NCBI GenBank assembly: GCA_035235625.1
Contig: CP141141.1
Span: 18,287,968-18,351,967, forward strand
Source: Saururus chinensis
Lineage: Eukaryota; Streptophyta; Magnoliopsida; Piperales; Saururaceae
Direction: 5' to 3'
DNA length: 64,000 nt
Position numbers and translations under genes: made by a program. The stretch's first letter is position 1. The number at the start of each line of letters is the position of its first letter. Below the pieces are notes generated by a model, which saw only the letters and a list, made by a program, of their open reading frames with translations, was not told the origin of the DNA and did not search any database. This document shows, one piece after another, positions 45,051 to 53,443 of the stretch.

Positions 45051-47192
45051 AGTGGTAGCCAAGATTTTTTGTTTGAAATTTGCTTTCAATTTATGCTACG
45101 TATCAATTTTTTTAAGCATATATCAAGTTGGTTGTGTTAGTGTTGATCAATTCCTCATGGACTTGATCAATTTTCAAAAAGGTGTGTTTTTGGTGATTTG
45201 GTGTGTTTGTTTGAACTTTTTTTCTTGTGCATATTTGGTTCATCATGTATAATTATTGTTCTTCTAGTGCTAACGAGAATTTTGATGTCGAATGTTATTT
45301 TAAACAAACCATTGAATAGAGTAAAAAGTATAAGAAGCTAGAGAAGATTGTCAAGTTGAATTAAATCTATTTCTATTGACAATTTTTAATTGGTTAAAGA
45401 TAATGAATCAGTAGAGAATGTGGTGAAAACTTTGAGAAGTGACCATGCGAAAGAAAAAATAAAACCTAAATCTTTAGAAGATAAACTTAGTGTCTACTAA
45501 TAAAGAAGTTAATGCCTTCAAATATGAAAAAAATAATCTTTCAGATAAAATAAAATTCTTAAAGAATAAAGTTCACGAGAAACTAGAGACAAATAAGTTA
45601 TGCTTCAAAAAGATTGAAAATTCTAGGGAGTAATTCAAAAATTTTCAAGAAAAATAGAAGTCAATCACCTTAGGACAAGAAAAATTAGATAAGATATTGA
45701 ACATGGGAAAGGATAGTAGTGATCAAAGAGGACTACGATTTAATGAAACTAATTCCATGGGAAAGTCTAATGGTGTCACTAAGTTTGTCAAGCCTAAAAA
45801 ACCCATGAACCCTAGGAAAGATGATCACATGAAAAAATGAAAAAAAAATTCCTAAGAATCAATGTCTAAAGTTTAACCATAAAAGAGGACATCACAAGAA
45901 AGAAAATCATGAGTTTTCCTTAATTAGGCAAATTCAAGCTATGAAGTACAACCTAAAAAACCTTAGTAAATAAGTTATGAACAAATTCAATACTAAGGAA
46001 AATTAGGTGTATTCTATCTTGAATAAATTGTCTAAGAAGTAAAAAAGAATCCACATGAATTCTCAAGATAATGAACCAAGAATCAAGAAATTTTGTATCA
46101 AGAAGTACTCTCCACACACTTCCCCACCTAAGAAGGTTACTCAAGACTATAGAAATAAAACATTGCAAATTTAGATTAAAAAAGATGTTTGAAAAAACCT
46201 TAGTTCCCAAGTTATTAGGGGGAGCAAATTCTGCCTTAAAATTAGATGGCTAGGGAAGGCTAAGGAGTCTGTATCTCCTTTTGGAATTCTTTCGCCCTTT
46301 AGGACACACATGTTTTTTGTTTTGATTTTATTCTGCCTTGTTTTCTTGTTATTTTGTTTACATGCTTTGAAAGAAAAAAATAAAAAACTTCAAAAACACA
46401 AAAAAAATAGGGTTGCCTTTACTTTAAGTGTAAGTTTTTTTTGTAGTTTTTGAATTGTGTTCATCTCTTCAATTAAAGATCATTTATTTACTCTTAAGCT
46501 GAAAACACCAAGATGTGTGGTTAATGTACCTCAATTAAGAGACAAATTTTTTTCTCAAAAATTAATAAAAAGGTGAATTAAAATTTGTATTTACTAGAGT
46601 TAAACATTGGTGATTTCTTCAAAAATTAATAATAGATAATTAAAATATTAAAAAAATTGAAGATTGAGAATCACAAACCAATCGACCAAACTAACCTAAG
46701 GCAAGGTATAACTGACCACAATCTGTGGATGCACTTATATTAAGGGTTGAATTAATGAAATTTGAAAAGAGAGCTCAACATGTTTTTTATTTCACTATGT
46801 ATTTAAATTTTACTCAATTCTAAGTTATTTCTTTATTGATTTTTGCATTAGGTTGCTAAATGAGCCTAGATTCACATTGCCTTGTGGATTTATGAATTTT
46901 CTATTGGTTAAACTTTTGAGTTCTATACATTAAGAAGTTTTGATTTGATTTGGAACTTAGTGAACCAAAAGAATTTAGAAGGGTGATGTAAATTTTGACT
47001 GATTTTAAGAATGTTGTTTTTCAAAACTTGATTTCAAACAACATTTGAAATTTTGAAACAACTCTAAGATTGTTTCTATTCAATGAGACTTTGTAGATTT
47101 TAAAATTCCAGGGGTAGTAAATCTTTTAGCAAATTTTAGGATGTTTCTACATATTTGTATATGTTTCTAAATTGCTGATTGATCTTAGAATA
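45051..47192 (+). pseudogene. Fossil internal region, subfamily 2 (third unit)
   Basis: The first 1.2 kb matches 39681-40930: the reading at 45052-45252 and later basic words such as QIQAMKYNLK correspond in order. After about 46260 the sequence is AT-rich and non-coding, with 3'-internal words such as CCTAAGGCAAGG (46692). It is heavily broken. No polymerase or integrase motif is visible. Confidence 0.6.
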
Positions 47193-47656
47193 TCTGTTAG
47201 AGGCTAGAAGGACAAAGACAAAGCAAGTAGAAGAACAGTTTCAAGTGCTTGAGGGAGAAGACTTGAAGGCCAATAATGAAATGAATTTATTGGAGATCTA
47301 AGCAAAACGGAGTTTATGGGTTAGAGTCAACAACAAAGGTTGGTGGTTTATTTGTGTCAATGTAATATGTCTTGCTTGCTAGTGCATTGATCTAGTCGTT
47401 GAGCGATTGTCGTAGTTTTTTTCCCTAGTTGGGGTGTTTTCCACATTAAATCCTTATGTGATTTTTGTATGCTTTATTGTTTGATTGCTTGATAGCTTAA
47501 TCATAAATGTGCATAGTCATTATGTTTTCATTGTTTCTTCTACAGAAAAAATTCTGCTCATAGAGGCTAGAAATCTTTATTCTTACTTTACGAAGTATTA
47601 GTTTTAGGAGCAATCTATTGATCTGCTAGGTCGATTAGATGGATATTAAACTCTCA
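47193..47656 (+). mobile_element. Partial LTR, copia-like family
   Basis: From TTAGAGGCTAGAAGG to GATATTAAACTCTCA it matches the 3' half of the family's LTR, including the TTTTTTTCCCTAGTTGGGG element (47416-47434). The 5' half is absent. Confidence 0.75.
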
Positions 47657-47787
47657 GTTGGAAACCATGTTGAGTATTTGTCAAACTAATAGGATGGGTT
47701 TAGGTTTTAGGAATTACTTAGCTATCCCTTTAGCAAAACCTACTAACTTTGTGAAGGGTAAAGTGAATGACAAACACCATAAGAGAG
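47657..47787 (+). pseudogene. Copia-like gag fragment, target of the chromovirus-like insertion
   Basis: It matches 27085-27200: TTGAGTATTTGTCAAACTAA corresponds to TTGAGCTTAGGTCAAACCAA, and CTTTAGCAAAACCTACTA to CCTAGCAAAACCTATTA. The match ends where the next LTR begins at 47788. Only about 130 bp of this gag part lie before the insertion. Confidence 0.65.
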
Positions 47788-48001
47788 TGAAATGACCCTG
47801 ATTTTCAAAGGTGATTTTTTGTCTCTAATAATGCTTATATTTGACTTTTTATCAATTTGAAATTAATTAAAGATTTTACTCATTGCGTTTTGTAATGATG
47901 TGTTAGAGCTCTAAAAGACAAACATAATGGACCTTGAATCGCTTGATTTAGACATCGAGGCCATAAGTTATGGCCCTGAGAAAAGTGCCTCATGGGCAGA
48001 A
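47788..48001 (+). mobile_element. 5' LTR of the chromovirus-like element, left part
   Basis: It aligns with 63494-63707, both ending in AGTGCCTCATGGGC or GTGCCTCATGGGC. It ends at the CAGAA target of the nested element (47997-48001). Confidence 0.85.
47997..48001 (+). repeat. Target-site duplication CAGAA (left)
   Basis: CAGAA lies directly before the TGTAACACC start of the nested element and again at 55627-55631. Confidence 0.92.
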
Positions 48002-48369
48002 TGTAACACCCCGCTTTTCTAATTACGTTTAGCCTATGGGGTTAAAGGTAATTAGATAATCTTTAATACATTTTAGAATGTTTCATAGGTTGAAACCTTA
48101 GTATATGAGTAGAGCTCATAGAAATGAGCGTAACGATTCAAAGAACGTGCGAAACAGAGGTCGGGACCGGAAGTTACGACCTCGTTGAACGTAGAAAATA
48201 GGCGGGACCCACTTGAAAATAGTATGATTTGCTTCTTTCAGTGGGTTGGTATCGAAGGGCTCGTCGATACGAGTCCAACGGTACTAAGAACGCGCGAATC
48301 CGAATCCGGGGTAGGGAGATACACGCGTTTGAAGAATATATGTATTTAAAATAAAATAAAAAATGGAAA

Positions 48370-48545
48370 ATGCCTGAGCCGGCGCACGGCGCGCGACTGG
48401 CGCGCACCGCAGCGCGAGCCGGCGCAACGCGCACCCGCGTTACCGCGGGTGCCGCGGTTTTGCGCGGTCGCGAACCGCGTAACGCGCGGGTGCGAGCCGC
48501 GCGCGTTACAGCGGGCGCAGCCGCGGTTTCGGCGCGGCTCGGGGG
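48370..48545 (+). promoter_or_regulatory. CpG-rich promoter-proximal block
   Basis: Dense GCGCG, CCGCG and GCGCAC words lie directly upstream of the TATA box. The counterpart in the 3' LTR (53818-53985) has the same words in a rearranged order with insertions and deletions, while flanking LTR sequence is nearly identical. Such CpG density is unusual for methylated plant repeats, which lose CpG with age. Confidence 0.7.
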
Positions 48546-48559
48546 TTATAAATACCCCC
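48541..48559 (+). promoter_or_regulatory. TATA box inside a GGGGGT/ACCCCC hairpin
   Basis: GGGGGT, TATAAAT, ACCCCC: a TATA box exactly framed by a 6-bp inverted repeat. The same 19 bases occur in the 3' LTR at 53982-54000. Confidence 0.8.
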
Positions 48560-48647
48560 ATTTTCTCCTGTTTTTACCGAGATTTTCTCTCACCCCCTTT
48601 CTAACCATTCTGAAGCCGATTAAGGCCGTTCAAGACCCGTTTCCTAC

Positions 48648-49030
48648 TAAATCGAGCGTGCTCTACGCGATGGAGGGGTACTTTCTTCAAGTCGGAGTCC
48701 ATATAAAGAGGAAACGCCCCAAGACAAGGAGAGGTTATGCCCGAGCACCGACAAACTTCTTTCTCCCCGTTCTTAAGCATCCTAACTCCGATTTAGTCTA
48801 TCCAAGAGGCGTTCTTGACTAAATCAAGTATGTTCTACGCGATGGAGAGGTCTGTTCTTTGATTTGGCAACCGTATAAGGAAGAAATGCCTTAAGACAAG
48901 GAGAGGTTCTGCCCGAGCACCGACAAACATCTTTCTCCCCGTTCTTAAGCATCCTAACTCCGATTTAGTCCATCCAAGAGGCATTCTTGACTAAATCGAG
49001 TATGTTCTACGCGATGGAGAGGTCCATTCT
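48648..49030 (+). repeat. 174-bp tandem repeat in the LTR
   Basis: CTACGCGATGGAG recurs at 48662, 48835 and 49009, about 174 bp apart. Each unit also has TCTTTCTCCCCGTTCTTAAG and a GACAAGGAGAGG word. The same array is in the 3' LTR (about 54089-54470). Confidence 0.9.
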
Positions 49031-49410
49031 TTGAGCCGACAACCATATAAGGAGGAAATATCCGGAGACAAGGAAAGGCTCCGCCCGTTATCTTCGAGCA
49101 CCGAACAAGAAGTAAGGGCCCAGAGCAAGATAGGGTTCTGTCCAAAGTTGTCGGGCTACATCAAGAGAAGTAATCCAGAGTATGGGAGGTTCTGTCCGCC
49201 GCTCATAGCACAGAAAATGAGAAGAGTCTCCGGCAAGGAAGACGTTATACGTAATCTTTCGACACAAGACGAAGAACATATGGAGACTAGAGGAAGCTTC
49301 TTTTATATCTTCAGATCTGAAGGGGAGGATGCTCATACGAGCAACTCCGAATACCACTACCTTAGGAGTCATGAGGGCAGTAAGCATTTCTGATCTCCCG
49401 TCTTAATTAT

Positions 49411-49590
49411 GCCATGATGTGTGTCATACCATGATGCGTGCTATGCCATGTTACGTGTTTATATGCCATGATGTGTGTCATGCCATGATGTGTGCTATGC
49501 CATGATGCGTGTTTATATGCCATGATGTGTGCTATGCCATGATGTGAGCTTATATACTATGATGTACGCTTATATGTTATGAAGTGTGAT
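49411..49590 (+). repeat. Degenerate GCCATGATGTGTG repeat
   Basis: About nine copies of a 15-22 bp unit with core (G/A)CCATGATG(T/C)GTG follow each other. The 3' LTR has the same array at 54851-55030. The related solo LTR has a different TGATCTGATATGC-type array in the same place (58970-59150). Confidence 0.85.
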
Positions 49591-49880
49591 GTCTTGCTCT
49601 AGGGTAGAGCAAGACGTGTGTGTGTGTGTGTCCGGTCTCGGCTCAGTGATAGAGCGAGCTGGTTGATGTGCTCATTCTCGATTCAGTAATGGAGCGAGAT
49701 ATGTGTATGTGATTTTGATCCCGCTCTGTGGTAGAGCGAGATGTACGATTTCATTAACTTCCGCTTGACTCCGATTTATAACGAGTTTTTGTATACTTCC
49801 GATTAAATATTCGGAGATACGTATGTTATACGATTTTTGTGATGCTTGTTGTATGTAGTAGCCATTAGGCAGAACTACGT

Positions 49881-49955
49881 TCGGATCCGATCGTATTGGA
49901 ATAATATCCAATACGTACGTAGGCAACCAACGGCAAGGCAACGTTGGCCCGATCC
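49881..49955 (+). repeat. Inverted repeats near the LTR 3' end
   Basis: A 9-bp perfect stem, CGTATTGGA (49892-49900) with TCCAATACG (49907-49915), is followed by CCAACG (49927-49932) pairing with CGTTGG (49942-49947). GGATC/GATCC words enclose both (49883, 49951). The related solo LTR keeps most of this (about 59395-59470). Confidence 0.7.
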
Positions 49956-50188
49956 AAATCATTATAAATAATATGTTTTATTCTGTTTTACACGCGACGA
50001 ACTATGAAGCTTCGTTATGTGTAAATGGTCGTTACAACCTAAGTTTACATATGAGGAAGCCTTAAGCTCCGTAGTGTGTAGGCGAACGTTGTACCTCTCG
50101 CACTCAGATGATGATTCTTGGCTTAAGGAAAATTTAAAATTTCCTATCAGTGATTTTGTGGACCCGGCTCGGGTCGGGTTGTTACAAA

Positions 50189-50206
50189 TGGTATCGGAGC
50201 ATTGAT
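50189..50206 (+). promoter_or_regulatory. Primer-binding site of the gene-less element
   Basis: TGGTATCGGAGCATTGAT starts two bases after the LTR and closely matches the TGGTATCAGAGC initiator-methionine tRNA primer site common in plant LTR elements. The chromovirus-like element has the same TGGTATCGGAGC at 57147. Confidence 0.85.
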
Positions 50207-51240
50207 CTGTCTGCGAGAGTATAATATTTTATAATTAGAAATTGTTGCTTTGAATGTGTTCTGATTATTTTGAAATGAATTGTGATTTTTAAGTCAATTT
50301 CTCTTTTGGACGTGTTGTCGTGGATTTCAAATGAATTCCGATTTTCATCCTTTGGTTATGCCCGTGTGTTATCAAATTTAAAACGAACTCAAATTTTGAA
50401 TTTTTGTTTTATATCGATAATTTTTAATTTAATATGGACTACAATTTTGAGAACTTCAATTTCTAAGCATATTTTAATTTTTGTGTGCATGCTTTGTAAT
50501 GGATTTGTTATGAACAAGTCGTATCAGATTTTGATTTTTAATTTTGTTTTGCAAGCGTGATATAGTTTGAACTTTCTTATGATAAATTCTAATTTGTTTA
50601 ATTAGAAGTAATTTTAAAGTTTTATACTATGTATGTGTATTTGATTGCTGGCAAGCTTAGACTTTATAGATGTAGATTTTTTTTAAATTAGAATTGATTT
50701 AAAAATTTTGCTTGAATGCGTTGCATCTGATATGCGATTTTTATCACCATGTGTTGCATGAGTTTTGATGCAAGCATCAATTTGATTATTTTAAATAATT
50801 TTCAATTAAAATTATTTATTGCTTTAAGTCTGAATTTGTTGCATCATGTTTAAATTTTTTAAATTTGAATCTATTTAGAATTGGATTTCATATGAATTCT
50901 ACTTTTGAGCTTTTCATTTTGTATATGTGATTTATATGAAGTCCGATTTTATGAAATTTGATTTTTAATCTTGAGTTATATGAAAATTCTTTCTAAATAA
51001 GTTGATTTAGATTTAATTTAGAATTTCATTCTGCATGTGTTGCATCGAATTTAAGACGGATTCAAATTTCGATTTTCCACCGAGAATGAGTTGAAATTTT
51101 GTTTTCTCATATGGCTTTGGATTTAATCAAAAACCTTGATTTTTATGAATTTTGATTTTGAGGTTGACTCGATCGAAAATTTTGTCTTGAATTCGTTACA
51201 TGTTTTCAATGACTTCGATTTCAATGTGTTTTAAACCGTG
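50207..51240 (+). other. AT-rich interior of the gene-less element
   Basis: A low-complexity T-rich region has recurring AATTTTGATTTT, GTGTTGCAT and GAATTCNNATTT words. There is no reading frame with a motif. This is where gag would lie in a coding element. Confidence 0.6.
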
Positions 51241-51828
51241 GTAGAATTACCAAAGTGTAACCGCTAACCGCTCATGGTATGGGACATGCAGCGCTAGTGG
51301 AAACTCTACGGTTAATTCTACTCGGAAATTTAAATAAAATGTGATTTCAAATATGTTTTCAAATACAGTAGAATTACCACGAGGTAATCGCTAATCGCTC
51401 ATGGTATGGGACATGTAGCGCTAGTGGAAACTCTCTGGTTAATTCTACTGAGTGTTGAAATGAAAATTGCTTTCAAATATGTTTTCAAAGACAGTAGAAT
51501 TACCACAAGGTAATCGCTAATCGCTCATGGTATGAGACATGTAGCGCTAGTGGAAACTCTCCGGCTAATTCTACTAAGTGTTGAAATAAAATTTGATTTC
51601 AAATGTGTTTTCAAAAATGGTAGAATTACCACGAGGTAATCGCTAATCGCTCATGGTATGAGACATGTAGCGCTAGTGGAAACCCTACGGTTAATTCTAC
51701 TCGAGTATTTAAACAAAATATGATTTGAAATATGTTTTCAAAGACGGTAGAATTACCATGAGGTAACCGCTAACCGCTCATAGTATGGGACATGAAGCGC
51801 TAGTGGAAAACCCTACGGTTAATTCTAC
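51241..51828 (+). repeat. Five-unit array of hairpin-capped 81-bp cores (period 126-127 bp)
   Basis: Cores lie at 51241-51321, 51368-51448, 51494-51574, 51620-51700 and 51747-51828. Each begins GTAGAATTACC and ends GG(T/C)TAATTCTAC, which are inverted repeats of each other, and carries CGCTCATGGTATG and AGCGCTAGTGG inside. Spacers of about 45 bp separate them. Two degenerate copies follow near 52262 and 52415. Confidence 0.93.
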
Positions 51829-52097
51829 TCGGGTATTGAAATAAAATTTGATTTCAAATATGCTTTCAACTACGATAGAATTTCCAAGGCGTAGGTGGTT
51901 TTAAATTCTAATCGTATGCCTAGAGTTTGACTTATCAAAGTTCTGTCAAAAGTTTTCCTCAAAGAAATTCTATTTTAAAAACATCTCCTCCTTTCAAAAA
52001 CTTCTCTAAGCTATGGGTAACTAAACCCTTTCGATAGCTTTCGGTTTATCAAACAAATGATTATTTTGATATGAAAATTCCGGGTACCATAAACAAT

Positions 52098-52915
52098 TGT
52101 CTCTGGCGCGCATACAGGACTAGGATATCATGGGAAAATCCTTTTCCTTCTGTCTCCCGTTGCCCCATGAGCGCGGGTGTAAGTCGGGGTATCACGACAC
52201 TTATGTGACCGTATGTTTTCAGACTTGTGTTATTTTCTAAAATTGATTTATTTTCAAAGGCGGTAGAATTACCAAGGGGTGATCACTGACCGCTCATGGT
52301 ATGGGACATGACGCGTTATTGGATTGCTCTAAGATTGAATCTGCCGATTAATTTGATATAAAATTTAATTTCAAATCCCATGATGTGAAATTTAGTAAAT
52401 TTATCTCAATCACTGTGGAATTGCTAAGAAGAAACCATTAAACACCCGTGGTACGTGACATGAGGTGTTAGTGGATAGCTTCAAGGTTGATTCCGCGAGT
52501 GTATTGAAATAAATTTCGGTTTCAAATCTGGTTTATTTAGAAATGTTTGTTTTGAGTTTGATTTGACAATTCTGAATTTGATTCGATGAAGATTTCGATG
52601 ATTTGGGTCTTCGGACTCTCTGGATAGTTATTTGGTATAGAGCCCAAAAGCTATCAATTCTGGATACCACCAAATTTGGTTCTGGCGTGCACAGGTGTGG
52701 AGCATCATGGAAAAGCTCCTATCCTTCTGGCCTCTGTGTCCCCATGAGTGCGGGGGTAAGCCGTTCGGTATTGCGGATTTAAATAAAGATACCCACCGAG
52801 AGAAACACTCGGTTCTGGCACGCATAGGTGTGGAGCATCATGGGAAAGCTCCTATCCTTCTGTCTTCCGTGGCCCCATGAATGCGGAAGTAAGCCGTTCG
52901 GTATCATGACATTTT
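52098..52915 (+). repeat. Three copies of a ~100-bp stem-loop repeat, with two degenerate array units
   Basis: Copies at about 52101-52198, 52681-52778 and 52814-52912 share TCTGGC(G/A)(C/T)GCA, an ATCATGG(G/A)AAA loop flanked by complementary arms, CCTTCTG, CCCCATGA and (G/T)CGG words. A fourth, older copy is in the chromovirus-like LTR at 56491-56600. Degenerate units of the 126-bp array lie near 52262-52340 and 52415-52500. Confidence 0.85.
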
Positions 52916-52934
52916 GATTAACTGATTGATTTAT

Positions 52935-53375
52935 CAAATTTTGAAAGAACGATATGTCCGATTTTGAGCGACATATCAGAATTTCTGAACAAGGATTTAT
53001 CCGATTTTGAATTAAATATCGGATTTCTTTTATGAACGATTTATCAGACCCTGAGGAACGATCGATTCGTTGAATTTTCAAAGAATGATATATCTAATTT
53101 TGAAAGACATCTGATTTCTGAACGATGACTTATTCGACTCTGATTTAAGTATCGAATTTTGTATGATATGATTTATCCGATTTTATATTTATAGTCGGAT
53201 TCCTTGTGAAAATATTTCATCTCATCATAAATCATCAGATTATATTTGTGAATGTGTTATCCAATTTTAAGATTGGATTCCTTTTATACATGATTTATTT
53301 TATTATGATCTATCACACTCTGTTTACGATTACTTATCCGATTAAATATCGGAGTTTGTTACATATTTATTTTAA
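52935..53375 (+). repeat. Degenerate TATCCGATTTT/ATATCGGATT repeat region
   Basis: Words such as TTTATCCGATTTTG, AAATATCGGATTTC and TTATCCGATT recur about every 50-70 bp (52990, 53019, 53166, 53258, 53337). Each pair ATCCGA...TCGGAT is an inverted repeat. No reading frame of note. Confidence 0.7.
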
Positions 53376-53429
53376 ATTATATGTGTTTCGAAGAGTAAGT
53401 TTGGGCGAATTGCGAGGACGCAATTCATT

Positions 53430-53443
53430 TGAGGGGGGAAGAA
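53430..53443 (+). promoter_or_regulatory. Polypurine tract of the gene-less element
   Basis: TGAGGGGGGAAGAA lies directly before the 3' LTR at 53444. Confidence 0.85.

Larger units (their letters stand above)
48002..50186 (+). mobile_element. 5' LTR of the gene-less element
   Basis: TGTAACACCCCGC...GGTTGTTACA. In order it has the CTCGTCGATACGAG palindrome (48260-48273), a CpG-rich block (48370-48545), a TATA box in a hairpin (48541-48559), a 174-bp tandem repeat (48648-49030), a 20-bp degenerate repeat (49411-49590) and a folded 3' part (49881-49955). A 150-residue frame (48370-48822) and a 120-residue frame (49031-49393) lie in it but carry no motif. Confidence 0.95.

Noticed and set aside
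48370-48822. 150-residue frame at the CpG-rich block (and 130 residues at 53871-54263)
   Set aside because: It spans the GC-rich promoter, TATA box and tandem repeat of an LTR; composition explains it.
47997-50206. Reading TGGTATCGGAGC as a copia hallmark for the gene-less element
   Set aside because: The same primer site is used by the chromovirus-like element at 57147, and LTR words tie the two together, so a gypsy-type relationship fits better.
51241-51828. CRISPR-like array (regular repeats and spacers)
   Set aside because: 81-bp cores with inverted ends and similar 45-bp spacers inside a plant LTR element; no cas genes; not a CRISPR array.
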